In this document: positions 10,101 through 18,156 of the stretch, piece by piece | Numbering within the stretch: the stretch's first letter is position 1 | Layout: every line of letters begins with the position of its first letter | From: Henningerozyma blattae CBS 6284 | Lineage: Eukaryota > Ascomycota > Saccharomycetes > Saccharomycetales > Saccharomycetaceae | DNA length: 64,000 nucleotides | Direction: 5' to 3' | Assembly: GCF_000315915.1 (NCBI RefSeq) | Contig: NC_020189.1 | Span: 434,001-498,000 of the forward strand | The notes under the pieces: model-generated | What the model was told of the DNA's origin: nothing | The model's database searches: none | The model's input: only the letters and a program-made list of their open reading frames with translations | Position numbers and translations under genes: made by a program

Positions 10101-11496
10101 AAAATGTAATTGAAATATCACCTAGTAATTTTTTAGAATCAGTTATATGTAACATTATAATTGATGAAGCTGGAATATCTTGTGATTTTTTTTGTTTATT
10201 TGGTTTAATAATTAAATTAATTAAATGATCAATTAATGCCATTAAATTTGAATTCAAAAGACTCCAAATCTTTTCAGCACCAAAATGTGAATCGATGTAA
10301 CTGAAATATAATAATAATTTGATTGATGCGAAGAAATTTTTCAAATCTGTTTTATTATTCAATAAAATTGAATTGATTAAATAGTCAATGAAAAATTCAT
10401 TATGTACTATTAATGAATTGAAAGCATTGTTATTTGATAAAGTTAAAAAACAATTTAAATACACAAATAATTCTCTTTGTGAATTTATTGAATTTATAAG
10501 ATTAATTAAAAGGGTGAAACAATTTGAATTAATGAAACTGAATGAAAAAGACTTATATCTTAAATTTTTTTCTAATTTATGTAAATTCTGTAAAAATTTT
10601 TTTTTCATTAAAAAAACTTCGAAATCTTTTAATAAAGAATTATCATTTTCTGTTAATAAATTCAATTTTACGGAAGAATTTGAGTTTAAAGATGTCTTTG
10701 AATCATTAAAGTTATTTAAAGAATGGAGAGTGTCATCATTATTACTGTAAGTGCTTGCATTATTATTATCACCAAATTTGATTGAAGTATTATGCCATTT
10801 ACAGACCAACCCCCATTTTCTTCTCTTGGAAATATTCTTCAAATTTGAAATAGCTGTACCCCAATGAATATTTCTATCTTGTAATAAATCATTAAACATG
10901 GTATTAATTAATTCTTCATTTTCAGGAACAAATTTTGGATTAAAATCTAATACTGACAAACTTGCCTTATTATTTTTGAAAAAAGTATTTGAATTGGAAT
11001 TGGAAGTAGAAGATGACATGTTAATATTCGATGTTCCTCCTGGGAGAAAAGAAGTTTGGCTACTATTAGATATACTACGATTACTAGTGTTATTACTTTT
11101 ATAATGATTTGATAAATTTAATTGTTGATTTGAGTTTGAAGGGCTAAAATAAATATGTCTATTGCTATTATTGTTAACATTGTGATCTCTAATATCATTA
11201 GTAGAATAGTTCTTTTGTTTTAATTTAAACATACTATTATGTCTATTCGATATTGGGTGACCAGTAACTGTGGTATGATTACTGGGATAACTAATATTAG
11301 CATTAGCAGAGGCAGGTCTAATTGAATGTTTATCCAACGCAGTTCCTGATAATGAAAGCCCTGAATTTATTATATCATTAGCACTAATCGATATTGTATG
11401 ATGAGAAGCAGGCGGGGTGTCAGATGAAGCATCAGAATGGAATCGTATGGATGGTTCTGTATGAAATGACGTTGATCTTTTATTATATTGATACAT
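7141..11496 (-). CDS. BNR1: Formin, Bnr1 type
   Basis: This 1451-residue protein is a formin. It nucleates and elongates unbranched actin filaments for actin cables, and Bnr1 does so at the bud neck (S. cerevisiae 1375 residues). An Asn/Ser-rich N-terminus leads into a GTPase-binding/FH3-like region at about 190-610 and a coiled coil at about 630-740. The FH1 segment at about 830-925 has three polyproline blocks of roughly 6, 12 and 14 prolines. An FH2 domain begins near 967 (MKQIHWEKVS) and includes the conserved GNFMNKKG patch. The charged C-terminus, with RRRKSSKR near 1420, fits an autoregulatory tail. Position next to POT1 and COA1 favours Bnr1 over its relative Bni1. An 80-bp tandem duplication covers the start codon and adds an upstream ATG (see repeat and findings). 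Confidence 0.9.
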   Translation of the reverse strand: MYQYNKRSTSFHTEPSIRFHSDASSDTPPASHHTISISANDIINSGLSLSGTALDKHSIRPASANANISYPSNHTTVTGHPISNRHNSMFKLKQKNYSTNDIRDHNVNNNSNRHIYFSPSNSNQQLNLSNHYKSNNTSNRSISNSSQTSFLPGGTSNINMSSSTSNSNSNTFFKNNKASLSVLDFNPKFVPENEELINTMFNDLLQDRNIHWGTAISNLKNISKRRKWGLVCKWHNTSIKFGDNNNASTYSNNDDTLHSLNNFNDSKTSLNSNSSVKLNLLTENDNSLLKDFEVFLMKKKFLQNLHKLEKNLRYKSFSFSFINSNCFTLLINLINSINSQRELFVYLNCFLTLSNNNAFNSLIVHNEFFIDYLINSILLNNKTDLKNFFASIKLLLYFSYIDSHFGAEKIWSLLNSNLMALIDHLINLIIKPNKQKKSQDIPASSIIMLHITDSKKLLGDISITFLFLLQSIIQTKVNIVNKFDMIIRLKECKIHDLLALMKNLNNDELITEIEKYQKMENIIYQEKSPKDALLKNISYGSQLQQLITQTRDTQLETPIMMILDSLLKIIQSRTTKESGEIIKTSKVILDNLLDSIFNNKLTSGSSSTSLSTSDTASIMNNSVTEFLDSLYSDDVARRAMDEMKQLQKELATLREQIVSTEDKEDTDINKLYIKIDKLKEETGQKDIEIIKLQDKLHITEFKRKELQKNYDQLLSHSKFETNLTLERSSSIFENLKSPITPDLFRNPSNNNSLGGSKKQKPLSISKSKRVSSLTAFLNTELCSPLGNNNIHDGNLLPDEMETIQELDNEINTPIKQKSKPYSLSMATSFTPVPPPPPLPNILQTISTESFESIDSQLSSPTSAIQTPVPPPPPPPPPPPPLPAILNASKPNDILNADSSDTTVQANSAPPPPPPPPPPPPPPLPFVNKSDSNGVELSPFKKVQSNTAQASTTSQTKSFLDALIISPTKNMKQIHWEKVSRTGASLWEDDDQRLSIIKELEHTGIFSEVEDIFYSKDAVIKRRNPKDQTQNKVLTLLPRELAQQFGINLHMFSQISPQDLFEKVLQCDISINQNLSVIEFFNNEDLTNIPSNICRTFEPYSIDYKTPGSKPTKDISELSRVDHIFLLLCYNLRSYWKERSQCLLMLLTYEKDYYDLMFKLERLDEAINAIKNSQRLKSVLYIIVAIGNFMNKKGVDGIRLSSLNKLTYIKSNSESKASFLHFIERLIRVRYPELYYFTSDLRKVENLGNVTLDHLQLEYDDLSSKINTVHRSIQKGQLSNKKNLHPQDNILDKVKYKVIRAANKRTILQDKFTLTNIDLEKLLVYFGEDPDDMNNKITFFKSISEFLTLFRKCAKENIEKEEADRVYEQRRQLLDSKIQAQWDSSMDEIEEDQQDAVDQLLKKLRGVEQPTTAVRRRKSSKRLDQMDQIPSRLSQDDLWERTANLRKDLEKI

Positions 11497-11620
11497 GATT
11501 TATTTTCCCTTAAAAAATGAATATAGATGTGATGAGAAGTATGAAATGACGTTGATCTTTTATTATATTGATACATGATTTATTTTCCCTTAAAAAATGA
11601 ATATAGATGTGATGAGAAGA
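11461..11620. repeat. 80-bp tandem duplication over the BNR1 start
   Basis: The segment 11461-11540 is followed directly by a second copy at 11541-11620. The copies are identical except for the last base. The unit contains the first 12 codons of BNR1, its ATG and 44 bp of leader. Because 80 is not a multiple of three, the upstream ATG (11576) is out of frame with the gene. It opens a 68-codon frame that ends at 11370, overlapping the true start at 11496. Confidence 0.95.
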
Positions 11621-12759
11621 AAAAAAAAGCCAAAATGAAATGCAAAAAATAATATGAAAATGAAAAATTAAAAAGGTAAAAATTCAAAAGATGAAATGAA
11701 GTGAAAGAGGTTGGTAATACTTTAAATAGTTTTATTTCTGTTCGTTTGTATAAATGTCTATCTATCTATCTATCAAACAAAGGAACAAAATAAAAAAATC
11801 TGAAAACCAAGAAAGAAATGAAATGGAATAATAATGAAGTTAACGATGAGAATGGCTAATAAAAACAGTTGATGTGGAGAATGATAATATTGCCAATGGT
11901 GTGGTAGGTAGACCTCGAAAACTGTAGGAGCGGATGGAATAATGAAATATATTAATAAATAAACCTAGTATAGAAGTGAAAAAAAAAAAACCTAACACTT
12001 GAACGCGTAGTCAATAACTGTTTTGTAATTGAGAACGATGCAGTTAAATGAAATGATAAGGTGCTTTTTTTTCAAACTAAAAACTGAAATAATGTTTACA
12101 CTCCAAATGGTATAACCTAAATGTATATTGTTTTGTGACTTCAAAAGAAGAGATAAAGAAAAAAAATTGATATTAAGATATATAAAAAAAAAACATAAGA
12201 ACCCTTTTGAAGTAGATATTACACTCAACAAATACTAATAACTATTAGAATAGCCTTCATGTTACATTCTTATTGCTGTATATATGGAATAAAGGGACCA
12301 TCTAGTTTCGATTGAGTTTCAGATCTGATTCTTGTTTCATTATTAATTAAGTTACTCCTGTAAACTGGGCACCAATCTTTACGCATCGTTTTTGGTTTTA
12401 GAAATTCACAAATAACGCGACAGGGTTTCGTAACCCTACATTATAAGACAGTCAACCCCAAATAACACATAACCCTACTTTAATTTTGATAGCGCCGTTT
12501 GTCGCATTTATTTCCTAAAGAGTCGATCAATTAATCTCGGTAATAGTAGTATTAACCCCGTTTATCTTTAGGTTGATAGCGGCAAACATGCCCAAAAAGG
12601 AATAAAATTAACCCCTAAAAAGAATGTGAATGTAATTCCTTAAAACGGAGATGATCCGGGTAATGATCCACATAACCCCGCAAAAGAAAAAGAAATAAGT
12701 TGAAAAGTTCCCCATATATACTCAATATAATTACATATCCTTTTAGGAAATACGGCATA

Positions 12760-12789
12760 TTGGGGCTCGGAGTTAAGGTGTTCCAGCCG
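12760..12789 (+). promoter_or_regulatory. Oleate response element with adjacent Adr1 half-site (POT1)
   Basis: Bases 12768-12789 fit the oleate response element bound by Oaf1-Pip2: CGG-N3-TNA-N10-CCG, where the consensus allows a spacer of 9-12. A TTGGGG at 12760-12765 matches the Adr1 half-site TTGGRG and sits right beside it. Others lie at 12894-12899 and, inverted, at 12456-12461. The element is about 285 bp before the POT1 ATG. S. cerevisiae POT1 is induced by fatty acids through the same pair of factors, so conserved regulation is likely. Confidence 0.75.
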
Positions 12790-12955
12790 TTTCCCCTCAC
12801 CACAATAAGAATGAATTAAGGTCAACAGTGGTCACCAGGACATTTCCCAATTAATGATAAGGAAATAAAGGAAAGACATGGAGAAAATATTTATTGGGGA
12901 AAATGTTATTCGTGTCTGTCACAGATTACACTTACATGATTCAATTCTATAGTTG

Positions 12956-12963
12956 TATATAAA
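12956..12963 (+). promoter_or_regulatory. Probable POT1 TATA box
   Basis: TATATAAA lies about 115 bp before the POT1 ATG, a normal distance for a regulated yeast promoter. A further run of alternating TA at 13025-13046 is closer to the ATG and could also serve. Confidence 0.45.
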
Positions 12964-13074
12964 GTAAAGAATAATCTTGATCATTTTGAATGCTTTTTTA
13001 CTGACTGTAAAAATAGTCAAGCATATATATATATACATATATATATCTTTATAACATACAGTAACACGTTAGGA

Positions 13075-14304
13075 ATGTCCAAAAGATTAAGTGAAATTAG
13101 AGATCATTTAAACAAGGTGGAGAATGGCCCAAGTTGGAGAACTTCAAGGCCAGATGATGTAGTGATCGTCGCTTCCTATAGATCAGCAATTGGGAAAGGG
13201 TTCAAAGGCTCGTTCAAAGAGTTGAATACAGACTATTTGTTATACCAATTCTTGAAAGAATTTGATAAGAAATTACCTGCTAATTTGAGTAATGATAAGG
13301 GTAAGATCGAAGAAATTATCTGTGGTAATGTATTGAATCCTGGAGCAGGTGCTACAGAACATAGAAGTGCTTGTCTGGCTGCAGGGTACCCTTATTCGAC
13401 TTCATTTGCTGCCGTCAATAGGCAATGTTCTTCAGGTTTAACTGCAGTCAATGATATTGCAAACAAAATTAGAGTTGGTCAAATTGATATTGGTTTGGCC
13501 CTGGGAGTGGAGTCGATGTCCAAAAACTATGCTACCGTGAACCCTTTAGGAAGAATTTCTGATGAAATGAAGGAAAATGCCAATGCAAGAAAATGTTTAA
13601 TTCCAATGGGTATCACAAACGAGAATGTGGCTGCAACTTTCAAAATTCCTAGAGAAGATCAGGATCTATTTGCTGCAAGCTCCTATAATAAAGCTGAAAA
13701 AGCTGTCAAAACAGGTTTATTCAAAGATGAAATCTTGCCAATTCAATTACCAGATGGTACAGTAGTAGAGCAAGATGAAGGTCCAAGACCAAATGTCACA
13801 GCAGATAGTCTGGGGAAGATTAGACCCGCTTTTATCAAGGATAAAGGTGTAACCACTGCCGGTAATGCATCTCAAGTTTCGGATGGTGTAGCTGGTGTAC
13901 TTTTAGCAAGAAGATCGGTGGCAATCGATATGAATTTGCCAATTATGGGGAAATATTTAGGTTTCCAAACAGTAGGTGTACCACCCGAATTAATGGGCGT
14001 GGGTCCAGCATATGCTATCCCAAAAGTATTGAAAGATGTTGGTTTGACAGTGCAAGACATTGATGTTTTTGAAATTAATGAAGCTTTTGCTGCACAAGCC
14101 ATTTATTGTATCAAAAAACTGGATATAGACTTTAAAAAAGTCAATCCAAGAGGTGGTGCTATTGCGTTGGGTCACCCATTAGGTTGCACGGGTGCACGGC
14201 AAGTCGCTACTATATTAAGAGAACTGCAAGATGGTCAAATAGGGGTTGTAAGTATGTGTATTGGGACTGGTATGGGTGCAGCTGCTGTTTTTGTAAAAGA
14301 ATAA
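13075..14304 (+). CDS. POT1: Peroxisomal 3-ketoacyl-CoA thiolase
   Basis: This 409-residue protein is the thiolase that cleaves 3-ketoacyl-CoA to acetyl-CoA and a shortened acyl-CoA, the last step of peroxisomal beta-oxidation (S. cerevisiae Pot1, 417 residues). Residues 4-12, RLSEIRDHL, form a PTS2 peroxisomal targeting signal (R-L-x5-H-L), read by Pex7. Thiolase landmarks are complete: nucleophile Cys118 in NRQCSSG, the NEAFAAQ loop near 335, His367 in GHPLG and the second catalytic Cys395 in CIGTG. The start is fixed by PTS2, which must be N-terminal. It is divergent from BNR1 and convergent with the YIL161W-like gene, the same order as S. cerevisiae IX-left. An oleate response element lies upstream. 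Confidence 0.97.
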   Translation: MSKRLSEIRDHLNKVENGPSWRTSRPDDVVIVASYRSAIGKGFKGSFKELNTDYLLYQFLKEFDKKLPANLSNDKGKIEEIICGNVLNPGAGATEHRSACLAAGYPYSTSFAAVNRQCSSGLTAVNDIANKIRVGQIDIGLALGVESMSKNYATVNPLGRISDEMKENANARKCLIPMGITNENVAATFKIPREDQDLFAASSYNKAEKAVKTGLFKDEILPIQLPDGTVVEQDEGPRPNVTADSLGKIRPAFIKDKGVTTAGNASQVSDGVAGVLLARRSVAIDMNLPIMGKYLGFQTVGVPPELMGVGPAYAIPKVLKDVGLTVQDIDVFEINEAFAAQAIYCIKKLDIDFKKVNPRGGAIALGHPLGCTGARQVATILRELQDGQIGVVSMCIGTGMGAAAVFVKE

Positions 14305-14478
14305 TTTATCTTTGGTTTATAATATTGATATCAAGAGTTGTATGAGTGTATATGCATGTGTTTTATATTCAATTCATTTAGATTATTTCATATTACTTCT
14401 TTAAGAGGTATAAAAAAAGAAAAGAAAAAAGAAATGCAATTTTATTATATTAATTAATTTTCTGTATAAATACTATTT

Positions 14479-15372
14479 TCAAATAAATTGATTATAGAAT
14501 GTCTTGGAAATTTCGCTGATATTTTTATAATTTGAATTCATTAATATGTCTAAATTTTGAACAAAATAATTTAGCTGTGCTAATATTGGTTCATTTGCAA
14601 GTTGTAATTCAAGTACTTTAAAATTAAAATTTCTAATAGATTTTTGTAAATAGGCTACTTGTTTTTGAAATTTACTGTCTTCATTAGAAATTTCCATTGT
14701 ACGACTCATTGTCACTATACTCTTGTTATTTAAGGACAGATTAATTGGTTTATTTGGATATTCGTTTGGAATTTCAACTAAAATCTTGAATTTTGATATA
14801 TCAGAAATATTAATATTATGAATCGTATAACCGTATGAAATCGAATCGGAATTTTTTTTAAATAATTTAAAAGATTTGGATCCCAATACTCGGCTACAAA
14901 TTTCTAACTCCTTATTGATCTTATTTTGATTATCTCCAAGTATTTTTAATCTCTCTGCAGATAATTTATCACGAGGTTGATATGATTTAAAGTTGGAATT
15001 TGAACGAGAATTAGATTTATCATAGTTATCATTTTTTCTTCGGCTATTCCTAGATCTATTGTTACTTCTATTACTGTTATTTCCATTGCTATTACTTCTT
15101 TCATGATTACTTTCAGAAATATCCACATTTGACTTTTCATCATTTCTGGATTGTCTATTACCATTGCTATTTCTAGGTCTATTTCTACTTCTGGATCTAG
15201 AATTAGTTCTGGAATTTGGTTTATTCAATGAACTGTTAGAATCCTCATTTGAAGTTTCATTCTTGGTTCGATTATTATTGTTTTTCCTACGATAAATATT
15301 TTTCTTATTACCTCTTTTATTTTTTTCAATGTTGGAAGTACCTTGAGGTGATCTTGAATCTGAATCTTCCAT
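14479..15372 (-). CDS. YIL161W-like protein, Arg/Ser/Asn-rich N-terminus
   Basis: This 297-residue protein has unknown function. Residues 1-130 are an Arg/Ser/Asn/Lys-rich, probably disordered segment with many RS, RN and NR dipeptides, reminiscent of RNA-associated proteins. Residues about 135-297 look folded. They contain VEIPNEYPNKPINLSLN, which resembles the core of RWD/UBC-like folds, where a hydrophobic strand is followed by YPxxPP. I assign it to YIL161W mainly because it sits beside POT1 in the expected orientation. S. cerevisiae YIL161W (235 residues) is itself uncharacterised. It converges on POT1 with a 174-bp gap. The fold suggestion is inference from one motif. Confidence 0.65.
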   Translation of the reverse strand: MEDSDSRSPQGTSNIEKNKRGNKKNIYRRKNNNNRTKNETSNEDSNSSLNKPNSRTNSRSRSRNRPRNSNGNRQSRNDEKSNVDISESNHERSNSNGNNSNRSNNRSRNSRRKNDNYDKSNSRSNSNFKSYQPRDKLSAERLKILGDNQNKINKELEICSRVLGSKSFKLFKKNSDSISYGYTIHNINISDISKFKILVEIPNEYPNKPINLSLNNKSIVTMSRTMEISNEDSKFQKQVAYLQKSIRNFNFKVLELQLANEPILAQLNYFVQNLDILMNSNYKNISEISKTFYNQFI

Positions 15373-16020
15373 AACAAAGAGTAACAGAAGTATAATTTAA
15401 AATGAATGATATTACGCACTAACTTAGTAAGTAGGATATTGCTAATAGTACTCCACGTAATAGTTATTGAAGCTTCTTGCAAAGTCTTTTTATTAGCAAA
15501 GGATTTTATATTTTTCTATTTAGTATTATTAAAGTATCCGTCGGCTTTTTAACAAAGGAGGAATTGTCGTATTTTTAACATTCCTTATGAAATGAAGTTC
15601 AATTTCAAATTTATGAATTATAATTCAAAAAATTTTCAAAACTCTTACAATTTTATTTCTAATATTTACAATTTTTTCCTCTATTTTTTGTTTAAGCAAT
15701 GAATACTCCAAACGTAGAGTAATTTATACGAAAAAAAATATAAATTACTTCAAAGCTTTTATTGGAATTACAAGATATTTAAAATGATAATATAACATTT
15801 AGCTGTTATTCAAAATAAGAATGACTAAATTTGGAATTTTATTTTAAAATTAAATCCTTTAAATCGTATTTTTTTTGTCTTGTAATGTTTTTAACCTGTC
15901 CTTTTAATAGAATTTATAGAATCTAAAACTATATATAAAAAAATAACTATATAAATGTTCCTAACATAAATAATGCTTTTTTATTTCTTTGAATTTTAAG
16001 TATTGCAAAAAAAGCAGTTT
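15373..16020. other. Intergenic region upstream of the YIL161W-like gene
   Basis: Very AT-rich DNA between two minus-strand genes. I see only homopolymer A/T runs and no open frame of note. It must hold the YIL161W-like promoter and the terminator of the next gene. Confidence 0.5.
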
Positions 16021-17448
16021 TCAAACGGTATTCGAGACATTCCCCCAAGTATCATGAATAAAATCTGCAACTTTTTCTATTTTTGAATTGTAATTTAGCC
16101 ATCTTTTAAAGAAATGCTTTCTTTCGCAAAAGTTGACATATTGGAATATATTTTCTCTCGACTCTTCCGCTCTTAATTCATCAACAATCATCTGTTTGAT
16201 ACTTGGTTCCCATTTTAATTTAAAATATTCCAAAAACCCGTTTGAAGCATCAGGATTATAAATTAATCGTCCTTTTCTCAAATAATTCTCGTCTTTTTCA
16301 ACTAAAATGTCATTGTTACAATTAACGTCCATAATATTTTTTTTAAAAAATAATTTTTGTGAAAAAAACGTATTCAATTTTTTATTAATTATCTTTAAAT
16401 TATATTTCAGATTATGTGTCGTTTCATTAAGTTTTCTTGGTATTGATCTTTCCTGCTTCTTAAGAATCTGTGCAAATAATTGCTCCCTATGTTTTTTATA
16501 TGCATAGGAATCACATTCTTCAATTTTATGTCTTCTTAAATACCAAGGGCAATACTCACCTAGTATTGTTGCATATAAATTTTCTTTTTTCCTAAAACTG
16601 GTTTTACAAATATAATCTACTTGTTTAATCTTTTTTTCCTTCTTGTTAAAAGTTTTTTTAAAATTATTTAGAAGCTCATCAACATAATCAAATTTGAAAT
16701 TATATTTTATATTGTCAGTCTTTAGATGTTTTTTTTGCTCAATGATGGAATCGAAATTCATTTTCAAATCTTCAAGTAAAAAATCAAAATATGTCTTAGC
16801 AGAAGCACTTTCATCTACAGACTCTAAACTACTATTTTGATTTACGACAGAAGGTGATGAAGAGAAATAAAATTTTTCATTTTCTGAATAATTTGTGTTA
16901 CAGCTTTCATTCTTAGTCATAGCAGAATCTTGATTCTCTTTATTTACAATAATTAGTTCCCAAATTGGCAATCCGACAGAATTATATTCATATCTTTTAT
17001 TCAATATTCTTGGAACAATAGCTAATGAACAATTTTGTGGGTTAATGATAAAATTTTTCCAGTCTTCCTCAGTTAAATTAGTAATATCAAAAATATTTGT
17101 GACACCATTTTCATTTAGATATTTCGAAATTTTTTTCCATTCATATGGTGTAATAAGATGTGGTTTAACTTCTAAATATTCAGTTGTGTCTAAATTTTTA
17201 TTTTTCAATAGATTTAGGTTATTTGAATAATTAAGATAGTAATTTTTTTCCAAAGAAGTTATAGGGTAATTGGATAAGTTGATCCTTGAGGGCAAACGGT
17301 CAGTAATTTTTTCACAAGTGATAGTGGTGTATTCAGATTCGACGTTTGTATTTAAGTTAATCAAAATATTTTTTTCTGAAAAAGTTTTAATATTATTGTC
17401 CTTAGATTCATATTTTTGAAAGTTTAATTGTCCTTGATTGAAATCCAT
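16021..17448 (-). CDS. Unrecognised 475-residue Asn/Lys-rich protein
   Basis: This is a single uninterrupted frame of 475 residues, too long to be chance in such AT-rich DNA, but I do not recognise it. No membrane segment or signal peptide is evident. Residues about 95-165 look like a compact domain, with TPYEWKKISKYLNENG, EEDWKNFI and GLPIWELIIV. A Ser-rich linker follows at about 180-215. A Lys-rich, partly helical segment spans about 220-390 and contains YCPWYLRRHK. The C-terminal 90 residues are mixed charged and aromatic. The composition and lack of an obvious match suggest fast evolution. It is the last gene of its synteny block. S. cerevisiae has the silencing gene SIR1 near SKG1, so a Sir1/Kos relative was considered. 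The resemblance I can see is weak and the strand does not fit, so I leave it unnamed. Confidence 0.7.
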   Translation of the reverse strand: MDFNQGQLNFQKYESKDNNIKTFSEKNILINLNTNVESEYTTITCEKITDRLPSRINLSNYPITSLEKNYYLNYSNNLNLLKNKNLDTTEYLEVKPHLITPYEWKKISKYLNENGVTNIFDITNLTEEDWKNFIINPQNCSLAIVPRILNKRYEYNSVGLPIWELIIVNKENQDSAMTKNESCNTNYSENEKFYFSSSPSVVNQNSSLESVDESASAKTYFDFLLEDLKMNFDSIIEQKKHLKTDNIKYNFKFDYVDELLNNFKKTFNKKEKKIKQVDYICKTSFRKKENLYATILGEYCPWYLRRHKIEECDSYAYKKHREQLFAQILKKQERSIPRKLNETTHNLKYNLKIINKKLNTFFSQKLFFKKNIMDVNCNNDILVEKDENYLRKGRLIYNPDASNGFLEYFKLKWEPSIKQMIVDELRAEESRENIFQYVNFCERKHFFKRWLNYNSKIEKVADFIHDTWGNVSNTV

Positions 17449-18084
17449 AAGCGTCTAGTAAGTAATAAACCACTCCAATACATTTAGATACAAAAATGTG
17501 GGTAAATAAAAAAATTAATAACTTTCTTTTTCTTTTTCTTTTTTTTTTAATTTTAAATTACATATATTTCACAAGGATATTATATTTTTATAACAAAACA
17601 AAAATATAAAAATATAATTTGTGTCACATACCGCCAAAAGACCGATAAATAAATATCTCAAGATATTCTGACGTTCTAGAGCGAGTCAGTTAGCAAGTAC
17701 TAAGATAAATCCGAAACCCCTAAATCCGAAGAGTAAAAAACTATAAAAGGAGGAGACGAGAATTATAGCTTTATAAACAACATGGTATAAAGACAGGGAA
17801 GAGACTAATCGTTTAGTACTCTTATAAGAAACAAAAAAGATTATAAGCATTGTTAACTTGATTTTGGTACTAGTGTTATATCGGATGTTTACAGGCACAG
17901 CTTATCATGATATGACTTCTCTCAAAATAGCTTCATGCTCAGTTTATCTAGAGGATATATTCTCAATTTGTGGGGTCCAGAATAATAGTTTTCATGACCA
18001 TATTTGTTGAACTAGCTTATTACTTCGAGTTTGGCGTTACCTGAGTATTCACGTGATATAAATAAAATTGACAAAAAATAAAAG
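17449..18084. other. Gene desert, left part
   Basis: Upstream flank of the unrecognised gene, running to tRNA-Glu. A 70-codon minus-strand frame at 17686-17898 is not convincing. A CACGTG lies at 18054-18059. No gene is supported. Confidence 0.5.
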
Positions 18085-18156
18085 CTCCGATACGGGGAGT
18101 CGAACCCCGGTCTCCACGGTGAAAGCGTGATGTGATAGTCGTTACACTATATCGGA
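18085..18156 (-). tRNA. tRNA-Glu (anticodon UUC)
   Basis: The reverse strand gives a complete 72-nt tRNA. A seven-pair acceptor stem starts TCCGATA and closes with TATCGGA. A D-arm with TAGTGTAAC follows, then an anticodon loop CTTTCAC with anticodon TTC (complement of 18121-18123). The T-arm carries the B-box GGTTCGACTCC. No intron is present and the CCA is not encoded, as usual in eukaryotes. The opposite strand shows A6 at 18073-18078, which is a T6 polymerase III terminator in the sense direction. The sequence is almost the same as the yeast tRNA-Glu I remember. Confidence 0.97.

Larger units (their letters stand above)
11621..13074. other. Divergent BNR1-POT1 intergenic region
   Basis: This long shared upstream region has no supported gene. 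It contains a short TCTA tetranucleotide repeat near 11757-11774, a cluster of AACCC-type motifs at 12430-12680, a Reb1-like CGGGTAA at 12657-12663 and the POT1 control sites listed separately. The few open frames are short and low complexity. Confidence 0.55.

Noticed and set aside
16021..17448. Naming the unrecognised gene SIR1 or KOS
   Set aside because: The only support is a loose W-x-basic pattern and proximity to SKG1. The strand relative to SKG1 is opposite to S. cerevisiae, and key residues could not be aligned by eye.
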